NCBI RefSeq assembly: GCF_000739775.1
Contig: NZ_BBJH01000009.1
Coordinates: forward strand, 185,233-249,232
Direction of reading: 5' to 3'
DNA length: 64,000 nt
Origin: Paraburkholderia heleia NBRC 101817
GTDB lineage: Bacteria; Pseudomonadota; Gammaproteobacteria; Burkholderiales; Burkholderiaceae
The first letter of the stretch is position 1. Every line of letters begins with the position of its first letter. The position numbers and the translations under genes were made by a program. Under the pieces are notes generated by a model. The model was not told the origin of the DNA. It saw only the letters and a list, made by a program, of their open reading frames with translations, and did no database searches. This document shows positions 44,101 through 52,656 of this stretch, piece after piece.

Positions 44101-44815
44101 CCGCTTCATCGAGATTGAGCTGGCCGGCGTGCTCAAGCGTCAGGGCGACCAGTGGGTGCCGAACGAACTCGCTCCGCAGTCGCTCCAGTTCGATCCGAAG
44201 TTCCTCGCGATGCTGCATCTCATCGGGCCGATGGGCGCACACCTCTACGCACAGGGCGAGGCGGGTTACCACTTCGCGCTTATGCCACAGCCGACGCCGG
44301 GTGTCACGCGCACGGAGCTGACCGTAGACGGGCAGCAGGTCGTCTACTTCAACCAGCATGAGACCTGGGCGCAACTCGGCTGGCCGGGCAACGGCCTGAA
44401 CGGCCAGGCGTTGCTGAACTGGCAGACGCTGAACGGCGGCATGCGCATCGCATTCGATGCCACCGGGGACTGGGCCTTCCTGCGGATGCTGGAGAAAGCT
44501 CAGGTGAAGCCGCTCGACGACACACGCTACGAGCTTGTCTGGAATGGCGGGGCGGCGAGTCGCGACGCGCAGCCCGCGTCCGCAGCGAGCGCTTCGACGG
44601 GCAATGCAACGGGCGATGCGACAGGCGGCACCACGAACGGCGATGCGGCGTCACCGCTGCGCTATTTGCTGCGCGCGCAGACGGGAGCCGGACCGCTGGA
44701 ACTGCTCAAGTTGCGCGGCTTCCGCATGCCGGAGCGCATCTTCGTGACGGGCCGCGCCGGTGTGATATCCGGACTGCCCTCCCTTCCACCCTTGCCCCCG
44801 GAGTTACAGCCATGA
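41186..44815 (+). CDS. tssM: TssM/IcmF-like T6SS membrane-complex protein
   Basis: This 1209-residue inner-membrane protein has the TssM layout: two N-terminal helices (about 21-48 and 60-85), a cytoplasmic segment, a third helix near 371-403, and a long periplasmic domain (IcmF-related and ImcF C-terminal regions). In TssM the cytoplasmic segment usually holds a Walker A (GPPGAGKTT); here the equivalent place reads LRWLLVNGTDERVEQV, with no P-loop. The first third also looks lower in GC and different in codon use from the rest. It overlaps the genes on both sides by 4 bases. Confidence 0.8.
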   Translation: MSTEPVITPEGVVPPSPPARSLLTWAIPAFAVLMAAVALIVVWVFGEIFNATTLDTKKTLSLWILGLLLLVLLLHVFATRVGAYYVAGVVFRHDNGKDTGDTTDAAPAAKRDARLQRMAEELRVAHGWFWRSRLRWLLVNGTDERVEQVAPGLKQAGVMHVGETVLVHAAPEGIEAQKWLDQIRRLRSRYPVDGLIHVARADETGTELPRTLSTLATALRWAAPVTFLHPVEAHGSPSERFDVVGTFMPNDSRRQAQAAAARVPELLSEVEQRSADAGVHLYTQNNRVIWLMEVSKYVGDHCRRIAEGLQGLAASNWLRAPLAGVMFAPVFPGPSVAGIPVVNGNGTPDQPVALLPIWREIALGSPRYRGRRAGFYWPNALAVCIFGAVVVWTVALIVSGLGNHALVREAETTAAAALAAEPGSPQALREQLALQNEIATLEYRQQHGAPWYLRAGLSRNDDLLDALWRPYQTVAIRNLRQPVVRALEAQLAQLSQVRDDEQQSHDAQQQAYNRLKAYLMLTAPARADAPFLKAQMLAVWPAVPGMRTGEWLDTSQQLAGFWSDHVKTHPEWRISASQALVTQMRSTLVNQIGLAASDDVLYQRVLDEARGKYADVSLATMLAGADAHGLFTTTQTVPGIFTRAAWEGVVEKAIDDAVKGQHVEGDWVLTGDQSSARISATTVEGAVGAAQIAVDARKSADDLRKRLRDRYFTDYTAAWATMLNSFQWIPANSFSGVVDQLTRITDAQTSPLLAVMKSVQYQGEAGRPSQALTDTLVRKAQGLLGGGDGDQTQAPVANPLDRTFGPLLTLMGDASTAPAGGNTGNGIPANAAAFSGVSLSRVLTADTTVRLKLQQIQASPDAQAMARSLAQAIFQGKLSDLSQARDDAALTAASLGAQWAGFGQTLFVQPLDAAWQAVLQPAAASLNDAWRAAVVTPFQSSFGSRYPFSPTSADASFADFGRYVRPDTGLISRFIEIELAGVLKRQGDQWVPNELAPQSLQFDPKFLAMLHLIGPMGAHLYAQGEAGYHFALMPQPTPGVTRTELTVDGQQVVYFNQHETWAQLGWPGNGLNGQALLNWQTLNGGMRIAFDATGDWAFLRMLEKAQVKPLDDTRYELVWNGGAASRDAQPASAASASTGNATGDATGGTTNGDAASPLRYLLRAQTGAGPLELLKLRGFRMPERIFVTGRAGVISGLPSLPPLPPELQP

Positions 44816-46671
44816 CGGCACCTTGGAAACAGTCTCAGCAGGAAGGCGGAAACCCGTTCCTGCGATATTACGACGCCGAGTTGCGTTATCTGCGCGAGTC
44901 GGGCCGCGAGTTCGCACGCGACCAGCCAGACGCCGCGCGGCGCCTGGGCATGCAGCACGGCCAGGAGAATGATCAGGTCCGGGCGGTCTATGAAGGCTTC
45001 GCGATGCTGGTGGCGCGGTTGAGCTACAAGCTTGACGACGCGATGCCGGAACTGACCGAAGGGGTGCTCGACAACATTTATGAACACATGGCGCGGGCAA
45101 TTCCGTCGCTGTCGATCATCGAATGCATGCCCCTGAACCGCCGGGACCTGAAAACGGCGCAGATTCCCGCCGGGGCCGTGGTGCGCTCGGCGCCTGTTGG
45201 TCCCACCGGAGTGCAGTGTCCGTTCCGCACGACGCAGGCGGTCGACCTGCTGCCGTTGTCGGTCGAGGATGCAGCGGTGGTCGTGCGCGCCGACGGGCGC
45301 ACGGTCATCCGCCTGACATTCGGCCTCTGGTTCGGGGACCAGCGCGAGCATACCGAACTGTCGCGCATCCGCCTGTACCTGCATGGGGACCGGCCTGCCG
45401 CCGCCGCGCTGTACGCGGCGCTCACGCGCCAGGTCGCGTCGGTCGGTCTGCGCCTGCCCTCGGTGCGCGACGGCGCACTGCAACTGCTCGAGGGAATACG
45501 TTTCGAGCCGGCAGGATTTGGTCCGTCGACGCGGCTGTGGCCGATCACCGAGCCCGGGCGCAACCAGTCGGTCGACCGCGAGCAGACGCTGCTGGAGTAC
45601 TTCGTCTTTCCGCAGAAATTCCACTTCGTCGACCTGTGCGGCTTCGACAGCGCGATGGTCCCGACAGGCGAGGCTCGCCTGACCTTCGAGATCGAACTGC
45701 AAGGACGTATGCCAGGCGACCAGCCGGTGGGGAAGGAGAGCTTTCGCCTCTTCTGCACGCCCGTGATCAACTTGTTCGAGATCGATGCGCTGCCTCTGCA
45801 GCCCGCTGACTGGCACGACACCGAGCACCGCGTGCGGGCAGAGCCTGCGGTTGCGAACCACGTCGAGCCCTATGCCCTGCTCGCGGTGATCGCGGCCGAT
45901 CCGGAGGGCAGCGCACAGCACGACTACCGGGCGTTCACGAGCTTCAAGCATCGCGGCTGGCTACTGCACCACGAGAAGCCGGAGCGGTACTTCCACACCG
46001 GGACGCGCTATGGCGTGCTGGGGCGGGAACTGTGGGTGACGCTGTCGGGGCAGCTATGGGCCGGCACATACCGCTATGCACCGGACGACGAGGAGCGCCC
46101 GCAGCCGGACCGCCATGTGACGGTGCGTGCGCTCGCGAACAACGGACGCCTGCCCCGTCTGGCGCTCACGGAGGCGACTATCACAGAGACGGTGTCGGGC
46201 TTTACGGGCATCGCGTCGGTGCGCAATGTGACCGCGCCGAGCCTGCCGCAGTATCCGCCGCGCTACTTTCCGGGCTACGACTGGCGTGTGATGGGGCACT
46301 ACACTGCGAACGGTGCGAACGAACTCAACCGGATGCTCATGGAGGGCGTGGCTGTCCTGCATGAGGTGCTCGAACTCTACGACTGGACACCGGACGATGC
46401 GGTCCCCCAGCGCATCGACGCGATACGCACGTTGCACTTCTCCGAGGAACAGGTACTGCAGCGAGGTTACGTGCTGCGGGTCGCCCGCTTCCACGTCGAC
46501 CTCGCCGCGGGCGGCTTTGACGGGCCGGGCGACGCGGTGCTGTTCGGCGATGTGCTGAGCTACTTCCTGGGGCGCTACGCGAGCGTGCAATGTTCCATGC
46601 AACTGGTACTGACCATCGACGGCGAGGAAACGGTCTATCCGCGTACCGATTTTACGGGAGCGCCGTTCTGA
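44812..46671 (+). CDS. tssF: T6SS baseplate subunit TssF
   Basis: This 619-residue protein matches TssF (VasA/ImpG): the N-terminal FLRYYDAELRYLRESGREFARDQPDAARRLGM and LVARLSYKLDDAMPELTEGVLDNIYEHMARAIPS are the family signatures. TssF forms the baseplate wedge with TssG, TssK and TssE; none of those genes is in the window. It overlaps TssM by 4 bases and the next gene by 1 base, and so is part of a single coupled operon. Confidence 0.88.
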   Translation: MTAPWKQSQQEGGNPFLRYYDAELRYLRESGREFARDQPDAARRLGMQHGQENDQVRAVYEGFAMLVARLSYKLDDAMPELTEGVLDNIYEHMARAIPSLSIIECMPLNRRDLKTAQIPAGAVVRSAPVGPTGVQCPFRTTQAVDLLPLSVEDAAVVVRADGRTVIRLTFGLWFGDQREHTELSRIRLYLHGDRPAAAALYAALTRQVASVGLRLPSVRDGALQLLEGIRFEPAGFGPSTRLWPITEPGRNQSVDREQTLLEYFVFPQKFHFVDLCGFDSAMVPTGEARLTFEIELQGRMPGDQPVGKESFRLFCTPVINLFEIDALPLQPADWHDTEHRVRAEPAVANHVEPYALLAVIAADPEGSAQHDYRAFTSFKHRGWLLHHEKPERYFHTGTRYGVLGRELWVTLSGQLWAGTYRYAPDDEERPQPDRHVTVRALANNGRLPRLALTEATITETVSGFTGIASVRNVTAPSLPQYPPRYFPGYDWRVMGHYTANGANELNRMLMEGVAVLHEVLELYDWTPDDAVPQRIDAIRTLHFSEEQVLQRGYVLRVARFHVDLAAGGFDGPGDAVLFGDVLSYFLGRYASVQCSMQLVLTIDGEETVYPRTDFTGAPF

Positions 46672-47186
46672 TGCGTAAGAGGATCATGCGGAGCGCATCC
46701 GGCGTGCTCCTCGCGCTGGCGATGAGCGGGTGCGGGATGTGGCAGTCCGTCAAGGACGGTGCGGTCGCGGCAACCCTGACGGTATTCGAGACGAAGGTGA
46801 AGCAGATGAACCTTGTCGTTACGGCACGAGGCGCGCTGAACCAGGACGCGCACGGCGCGTCGCTGCCGGTTGTGCTGCGCGTCTACCAGTTAAAGGATGA
46901 CAAGCCCTTTGCGACGGCGACCTACGCGCAATTGCTTGAGGGCAGCGAGGCGCTGAAGGCGGCAACGCTCTGGAGCCGGGACGTAACGCTAGGCCCTGGG
47001 CAGACGCTGAAGGTCTCGGCGCCGATCAGCGACGCGGTGAACTATGTCGGCGTGGCGGCGTTCTTCCTCCATACGGCCAACACCGAATGGTCCGTGCTGA
47101 TGCCGAAATCGCAGTGGAAGAAGACCGATCCGGTGAGGCTGGTGGCAGCGGACCGCACCCTCGAAATTGATTCGGAGCACCGATGA
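46671..47186 (+). CDS. tssJ: T6SS outer-membrane lipoprotein TssJ
   Basis: This 171-residue lipoprotein has a signal ending in LALAMSGC (lipidated Cys21) and a transthyretin-like mature fold (MNLVVTARGALNQDAHGASLPVVLRVYQLKDDKPFATATY), as in TssJ/VasD. It anchors the periplasmic part of TssM to the outer membrane. Its ATG overlaps the TssF stop by one base (TGATG). It is the last gene of the island operon. Codon use is like that of the rest of the chromosome. Confidence 0.88.
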   Translation: MRKRIMRSASGVLLALAMSGCGMWQSVKDGAVAATLTVFETKVKQMNLVVTARGALNQDAHGASLPVVLRVYQLKDDKPFATATYAQLLEGSEALKAATLWSRDVTLGPGQTLKVSAPISDAVNYVGVAAFFLHTANTEWSVLMPKSQWKKTDPVRLVAADRTLEIDSEHR

Positions 47187-47221
47187 GCACGAACAGCGAT
47201 CATCAGTAACCCAACCAAAAC

Positions 47222-48172
47222 TCAAATCAGCAACTCAAGCGAGTGATAAAGCCGCCTGCGCTCAGGATTGGCAGAAGCCTCACCCGCATGAATCGCCTCC
47301 TTGAGGCATTCCAGAAAGCATTCGGCCGCAGCGGAAAGCGGCACACCGCGCCGCGCAACCACGCTAACCACCGTGCGATCCACTTCCTCCTGAAGCGCGA
47401 GCGCGTGCAGATTGTCGCGCGCAAAGCGCGTTTCCACCAGCGGCCACGGGAAGATACTCACCATATCCGTGTTCATGATGAGCCCCATCGCCACCACGAA
47501 CGAGTGCGCCAGGTGCACATGGTTCGGCATCGGCAGGCCATGACGCAGGAAGACGTCGTCGGCGATCATCTCCTTGCTGGCCGGGTCCCAGTTGAGCAAC
47601 CACTCGCAATCCTGCAGTTCCGTCAGCGATTGCGCCTGCGAGAGCGGGTGGTCTTTGCGCACCACCACGGCCGATTCCGTGGCGAAGATCGGCGTCTGCG
47701 TAAATTCCGCATGCAGCGATGCGGGCCCCGGCTTGCCTAGCGAGAAGTCGAGCGAGCCGTCGCGCAGCCGCGGCATCACGATATTGAGCAGGCCTTCGTA
47801 GAACTCCAGCTGCATGCCGGGCATGCGCTCGCGAAACAGCGTGACGGCGTCGGGCAGAAAGGAGAGGGCGAGCCAAGGCGTCACGCCGATCGCGAGCTTG
47901 CCGCCGCCACGCCCGCGCCGCGCATCGAGTTCGTCCTGGGCGCGCGACATCTGGTGCACGACGAGGCGCGCATGGACAAGCAGCGCCTGGCCCGCCTCCG
48001 TGAAGGCGATGCCGTTCGCATTGCGCGTGACGAGCGCGATTTGCTGCTCGGCTTCGAGCTCGCGCACCGCCTTCGTCGCCGCCGCCGGCGAGATGCCGAG
48101 CGCACGCGCGGCCGCGCGAATACTGCCGGTATCGGCCATGGCGACGAGCGCGCGGAACTGGTGGAACTTCAT
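47222..48172 (-). CDS. LysR-family regulator
   Basis: This 316-residue regulator has a helix-turn-helix at about residues 1-60 (MKFHQFRALVAMADTGSIRAAARALGISPAAATKAVRELEAEQQ), similar to the TsaR/AbgR-type branch that controls amide and aromatic amino-acid derivative use. It is divergent from the M20 amidohydrolase gene at 48290 and probably controls that gene and the following MFS transporter. It is convergent with the end of the T6SS operon. Confidence 0.88.
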   Translation of the reverse strand: MKFHQFRALVAMADTGSIRAAARALGISPAAATKAVRELEAEQQIALVTRNANGIAFTEAGQALLVHARLVVHQMSRAQDELDARRGRGGGKLAIGVTPWLALSFLPDAVTLFRERMPGMQLEFYEGLLNIVMPRLRDGSLDFSLGKPGPASLHAEFTQTPIFATESAVVVRKDHPLSQAQSLTELQDCEWLLNWDPASKEMIADDVFLRHGLPMPNHVHLAHSFVVAMGLIMNTDMVSIFPWPLVETRFARDNLHALALQEEVDRTVVSVVARRGVPLSAAAECFLECLKEAIHAGEASANPERRRLYHSLELLI

Positions 48173-48289
48173 AAGGGATAACCCCGGTGCGCACTTCTGG
48201 TTGGCGGGCCAACTATTTTAGGGCTGTCGGCCAAAAGGAGAGGTCATTATTCTCGAGCGCATTCGTCGTCCCCTCTGGAGAGAATTCGT

Positions 48290-49465
48290 ATGAACACGAT
48301 GGCTATCCCGGCCGCAATCGCCGCGATCGAAGAAGAAATGATCGCGCTGCGCCACGAGATCCACGCGCATCCCGAACTGGGCTTCGAAGAATTCGTCACG
48401 AGCGGCCTCGTCGCGCAGCGCCTCGCCGAGTGGGGCTACGAGGTGCACCGCGGGCTGGGCGGCACGGGTGTCGTGGGCACCCTCAAGCTGGGCGATGGTC
48501 GGCAGCGCCTCGGTCTGCGCGCCGACATGGACGCGCTCCCCATCCACGAAAACACCGGCCTCGACTACGCGAGCCGCGTTCCGGGCAAGATGCATGCGTG
48601 CGGCCACGACGGCCACACGGCCATGCTGCTCGCGGCGGCGAAGCATCTCGCGCAGTCGGGCAACTTCAGCGGCACGCTGCACCTCATTTTCCAGCCCGCC
48701 GAAGAAGGCCTGGGGGGAGCCAGGCGCATGCTCGACGAAGGCCTGTTCGAGCGCTTTCCGTGCGATGCCGTGTTCGCCATGCACAACATGCCCGGCTTTC
48801 CGACCGGCAAGCTCGGCTTTCGCGCCGGGCCGTTCATGGCTTCGTCGGACACGGTGATCATCGACATCGACGGGCGTGGCGGTCACGGCGCGGTGCCGCA
48901 TAAGGCGATCGATCCGGTGGTGGTGTGCGCCAATGTCGTGCTCGCGCTGCAGACCATCGTGTCGCGCAACGTACCGCCGCTCGACATGGCAATCGTCACC
49001 GTGGGCGCGATCCATTCGGGCGACGCCCCCAACGTGATTCCGCAAACTGCGCAGATGCGTCTCTCGGTGCGCGCGCTGCGCCCCGAAGTGCGCGACCTGC
49101 TGCAAGAGCGCATCACCGCGCTCGTGCACGCGCAGGCGAGCGCCTACGGCGCGACGGCGCGCATCGACTACCAGCGCCGCTACCCGGTGCTCGTGAACGA
49201 CGCGGCGATGACCGGGTTCGCGCAGGAGGTGGCGCGCGACTGGCTCGGCGAAGATGGGCTCATTCACGACATGGCGCCGCTCACCGGCAGCGAGGACTTC
49301 TCATTCCTGCTCGAGCGCTGCGCGGGCAGCTACCTCATCATCGGCAACGGCGACGGGGAGGGCGGCTGCATGGTGCACAACCCCGGCTACGACTTCAACG
49401 ACGATTGCCTCGCCACCGGCGCGGCGTACTGGGTCCAGCTCGCCGAACGCTTCCTGCGCGGCTGA
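48290..49465 (+). CDS. M20 family amidohydrolase (hippurate hydrolase type)
   Basis: This 391-residue metallo-amidohydrolase belongs to the M20D group (HipO/AbgB-like) that cleaves N-acyl amino acids or peptide-like amides. The metal-binding set can be seen: Cys104 and His106 (HACGHDGHT), Glu138-Glu139 (QPAEEG), and the late HNPGYDFND His. A lid dimerisation domain lies between. GGAGA precedes the ATG. It is in an operon with the MFS transporter and divergent from its LysR regulator. Exact substrate (hippurate, p-aminobenzoyl-glutamate, indoleacetyl-amino acid) is not determined. Confidence 0.88.
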   Translation: MNTMAIPAAIAAIEEEMIALRHEIHAHPELGFEEFVTSGLVAQRLAEWGYEVHRGLGGTGVVGTLKLGDGRQRLGLRADMDALPIHENTGLDYASRVPGKMHACGHDGHTAMLLAAAKHLAQSGNFSGTLHLIFQPAEEGLGGARRMLDEGLFERFPCDAVFAMHNMPGFPTGKLGFRAGPFMASSDTVIIDIDGRGGHGAVPHKAIDPVVVCANVVLALQTIVSRNVPPLDMAIVTVGAIHSGDAPNVIPQTAQMRLSVRALRPEVRDLLQERITALVHAQASAYGATARIDYQRRYPVLVNDAAMTGFAQEVARDWLGEDGLIHDMAPLTGSEDFSFLLERCAGSYLIIGNGDGEGGCMVHNPGYDFNDDCLATGAAYWVQLAERFLRG

Positions 49466-49521
49466 AGCCCGCAGCCGGCGGGCCACCGCACCACGACACG
49501 AGACACACAAGGAGACACTTG

Positions 49522-50847
49522 ATGAACGCCACGTCGTTTCAGGCGCCGGCCGCTGCGGCCCCGGCTTCCACGCGCCGCTCGCGCGCGAAGGCCATCTTCG
49601 CGATCACGCTCGGCAACGGGCTCGAGTTCTTCGACTTCACCGTCTACAGCTTCTTTGCCTCGATCATCGGCTCGCTGTACTTTCCGGTGCATGGCTCGCT
49701 GAACCAGTTGATGCTCGCTGTGGGCAGCTTCGGCGTGGGTTTCGTCGTGCGTCCGATTGGCGGCATCGTGATCGGCGCGTTCGCGGACCGCGTGGGCCGC
49801 AAGGCCGCCATGACGCTCACGCTCTGGCTCATGGCGCTCGGCTCGGCGCTCATCGCGTTCGCGCCCACTTATGCGCAGATCGGGCTCGCGGCGCCCGCGC
49901 TGATCCTGCTCGCGCGTCTCGTGCAAGGCTTCGCGGTGGGCGGCGAAGTGGGCGCCTCGACAGCGCTCCTGCTCGAATACGCCGATGACCGTTCGCGCGG
50001 CTTTTACGGCAGCTGGCAGTTCGTGAGCCAGGGCCTGAACACGGTGTGCGGCGCGCTTGTCGGCGTGGCGCTCTCCACCCTGCTCTCGCAGGCCGCGCTC
50101 GAAAGTTGGGGCTGGCGCGTGCCGTTCGTGATCGGCATGCTGGTCGTGCCGGTGGGCGTGTACATCCGCCGCCATCTCGACGAAACGCTCCCGTATCACG
50201 TCCAGGTCGAAGACACCGAACCCGTGGCCGACGTGGCGCGGCCGCTGCGCGAGATTTTCGGGCGTCATCGCCGGGCGCTCGTGGCCGGCGTCGTCACGAC
50301 CATAGGCGGCACGGCGGCGAACTATATCGTGCTGTTCTACATGTCGACCTACGCGATCAAGATTCTCGGTCTGCCGATGTCGGTCGGCATGAGCGCGGCC
50401 CTTGTCGCGGCGCTCGTCACGGCGATCTGCTCGCCGTTCGCCGGCTCGCTTTCCGACCGCCTCGGCCGCAAGCGGGTGATGGGCGTCTCGCGCGTGCTGC
50501 TGATTGCCGTGATCTATCCGGCCTTCATGGTCATTCACGCCGTGCCGGCTGTCCCAACCGTGCTCGCGGTCGTGGCCGTGCTGGGCGCGATCGTCGCGTT
50601 CACGGCGGTCCCCAATATCGTGATGCTGCCTGAACTCTTTCCTCAGTCGATTCGCGTGACGGGCATGTCCGTGGTCTATTGCGTGGGCGTGTCGATCTTC
50701 GGCGGCTTCGCGCAGTTCTTCGCTACCTGGCTCATCAAGCTCCTCGACAATCCCCTCGCGCCCGCCTGGTATCTGATCGGCTGCGGGGCGGTCTCGCTGC
50801 TCGCGCTGCCGCTCATTCGCGAACCGGCGGGCCGACCGCTCGATTGA
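49522..50847 (+). CDS. MFS transporter, MHS (ProP/ShiA) type
   Basis: This 441-residue transporter has 12 membrane helices and the MHS-family signatures: NGLEFFDFTVYSFFA in helix 1, RPIGGIVIGAFADRVGRKAAM in the motif A loop, and GFAVGGEVGASTALLLEY. MHS members import metabolites such as proline, citrate, shikimate or dicarboxylates with protons. AAGGAGA precedes the ATG by 7 bases. It follows the amidohydrolase by 56 bases and probably imports its substrate. Confidence 0.88.
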   Translation: MNATSFQAPAAAAPASTRRSRAKAIFAITLGNGLEFFDFTVYSFFASIIGSLYFPVHGSLNQLMLAVGSFGVGFVVRPIGGIVIGAFADRVGRKAAMTLTLWLMALGSALIAFAPTYAQIGLAAPALILLARLVQGFAVGGEVGASTALLLEYADDRSRGFYGSWQFVSQGLNTVCGALVGVALSTLLSQAALESWGWRVPFVIGMLVVPVGVYIRRHLDETLPYHVQVEDTEPVADVARPLREIFGRHRRALVAGVVTTIGGTAANYIVLFYMSTYAIKILGLPMSVGMSAALVAALVTAICSPFAGSLSDRLGRKRVMGVSRVLLIAVIYPAFMVIHAVPAVPTVLAVVAVLGAIVAFTAVPNIVMLPELFPQSIRVTGMSVVYCVGVSIFGGFAQFFATWLIKLLDNPLAPAWYLIGCGAVSLLALPLIREPAGRPLD

Positions 50848-50857
50848 GGCTGCTCAT

Positions 50858-50883
50858 CGGCCGCTACGCACTTTTAGCGGCCG
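50858..50883 (+). terminator. hairpin after the MFS gene
   Basis: CGGCCGCTA (50858-50866) pairs with TAGCGGCCG (50875-50883), with an 8-nt loop. The T-tract is weak, so efficiency is uncertain. Confidence 0.55.
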
Positions 50884-50983
50884 TGTCGTGTTTATTGACC
50901 AGACGTTTACGCGGCGCTGCCTAGAATCGGTTCGTGTTCAACTCAAGCGCGCCGCCCCTAACGGCGGCGTGCGCACAACACGT

Positions 50984-51343
50984 ATGCCGTCTATCGTCTC
51001 GCAAGGCCCGATTTCCCGAGGTTCCCGCGCCGCCGCCGCGCCGCGGCCCGTTCTCTCGCTGCGCAATTCGCGCAACCCGCTGCACCCGGCAACCCATCGC
51101 ACAACGGTCCAGATGGTCGTGCGCGTGCCCACGAGCGAAGCGCAGCTCGCGCGATGCACGCTGCACGGTCTGGTGGGCAGCGCGCTCGGCGTGCATACGA
51201 TCGATATCGATCGCCGCAGCGATCTCGCTTGCCTGCACGTCGAACTCGATCGCCGCCGCGTGACCGAGGCCATGGCGCTGCTCATGCGCACGCTTTCGTG
51301 CGCGGAGTTCGGTGCGGTGCGCCGACTCGATCGCGCCGCTTGA
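50984..51343 (+). CDS. hypothetical protein with ferredoxin-like fold
   Basis: This 119-residue protein has a disordered basic N-terminus (about 45 residues) and a C-terminal domain with a beta-alpha-beta-beta-alpha-beta order (VQMVVRVPTSEAQLARCTLHGLVGS, VHTIDIDRRSDLACLHVELDRRRVTEAMALLMRTL), like an ACT or similar small-molecule-binding domain. The ATG at 50984 was chosen; a GTG at 50888 is in frame but lies next to the terminator. The role is unknown. Confidence 0.55.
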   Translation: MPSIVSQGPISRGSRAAAAPRPVLSLRNSRNPLHPATHRTTVQMVVRVPTSEAQLARCTLHGLVGSALGVHTIDIDRRSDLACLHVELDRRRVTEAMALLMRTLSCAEFGAVRRLDRAA

Positions 51344-51637
51344 TTCGCAACGTAAGCGAAAGCGTCGCGCATAGTGCGTCCGCGAGCGAACGATTAGCGT
51401 ACCTTAATTTCGGATTTCGAAACGAATGCGATCGCTATGGCTCCGCGAGTGCCGCTCGTCATCGCGTGCGACTTTATTGGCGCACGGTTTCTGCGTTCTC
51501 CCGAAAACAGTGCAAGGTGCCCGGTTATGGCTGGACGCCGGCAGACAGCGCGAAGCCGTCGCAGTCCTGAGCCGCGACGGCTGCGCTTCGAGGCGGGGTG
51601 GCGAAGGGCGAACCTGGCGCTGGCGCGCCGGTTCGTT
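51344..51637. other. intergenic region
   Basis: No convincing gene. A hairpin GCCGTCGC/GCGACGGC near 51558-51584 lies downstream of the small secreted protein gene on the minus strand and might be its terminator, although it lacks a T-run. Confidence 0.4.
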
Positions 51638-51862
51638 TCATGGAGATTCCGACATCAGCCAGCGCAGCGATTGCGGGGCGGGCTTGGTGGCTTTCGCGGT
51701 TTGCTGGGCTTTGGGCGCCGGCTTCGCGACTTTTTGCGGCTGGATGGGCCGGGCGGCGCTGAGGGCGGTTGCATGGGCGCCGGTTTGCGCGAGCGCGGCG
51801 GGGTTCGCCGACGCCAATGCGAACAGCGCGGCGGCGAGCGTCAGGGCGAGGGGGCGAGTCAT
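51638..51862 (-). CDS. small secreted Lys/Pro/Ala-rich protein
   Basis: This 74-residue protein has a signal peptide (MTRPLALTLAAALFALASANPAALA, cut near residue 25) and a short mature part rich in Lys, Pro, Ala and Gln (QPQKVAKPAPKAQQTAKATKPAPQ), which looks disordered and basic. GGGAGAA precedes the ATG. No family was recognised; it could bind an anionic envelope surface. Confidence 0.65.
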   Translation of the reverse strand: MTRPLALTLAAALFALASANPAALAQTGAHATALSAARPIQPQKVAKPAPKAQQTAKATKPAPQSLRWLMSESP

Positions 51863-52013
51863 CTGGGTTCTCCCGCGTGAGCCAGCGGCCGGCGAAGGGG
51901 AGGCCGGCGCTGCAAGCGGAAGTGTGTTCGGAGGATAACCACCACGCGTCCATCATTTGATGGAGAAACGCGTGGCTTGTGTGGGGAACCCCGCTTATGA
52001 AGCTAAACAGGCG

Positions 52014-52379
52014 CTAGTCGGCAGGGCGGCGGTCGGCGAGCGCTCGTTCGCAGTCCTTGAGCACTTGCAGGACGAGCTTGGCCTGGTAGTTCAGGTCGTC
52101 GGTGTCGAGAATTTCCTCGACGGCGTCGCGCGCCCAGACGGCGTCCACGAACCATGCGTGCTGCTGCGCGATGTCCTGCGCCATGGCGGCGAGCCGCGCG
52201 ATCGCGAGCCAGTCGGCCTCGCGCGCGTGACGGTCGAGCCACTTGTGCGCCGCCTGGACGTGAAAGGCCGCGTTGGGCCAGGATTCGTTGAGATAGTAGG
52301 CTCCGAGGCTCCCGCAGGTGAGCCAGCAGAGCAGCTCCACGCGATCGCGCGGACTCAGATGGTGGCGTACATCACTCAT
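52014..52379 (-). CDS. hypothetical helical protein
   Basis: This 121-residue protein is predicted all-helical (SPRDRVELLCWLTCGSLGAYYLNESWPNAAFHVQAAHKWLDRHAREADWL...) and has no signal peptide or membrane segment. The start at 52379 was preferred over a longer frame to 52499, which would include the upstream region; the ribosome binding site is weak in both. The family is not recognised. It is transcribed alone on the minus strand. Confidence 0.6.
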   Translation of the reverse strand: MSDVRHHLSPRDRVELLCWLTCGSLGAYYLNESWPNAAFHVQAAHKWLDRHAREADWLAIARLAAMAQDIAQQHAWFVDAVWARDAVEEILDTDDLNYQAKLVLQVLKDCERALADRRPAD

Positions 52380-52656
52380 GGCGACGCTCGCGAAAGTAAC
52401 AGAGTTCGATTGACGGGTGCGTGCAGACTTCGAATCCGATGACAAAACGATATCACGGCTCGTGGAAAATCGCCTGCCCCGCACTGGCGCTGCACGCACG
52501 GGTGTTACATGGATAGCGTCGCCTGGCGGCGCGTTGTATGCAAACCAGGAGTGACACCAGGAAGGCGCGTGCCGTTACGCGCCTTGCAGCGTTTCGCGTG
52601 CCTGCAGCCAGCGGCCGCCTGTCGGGCCCTCGATCGGACCCCTTGTGCGGCGCTTG

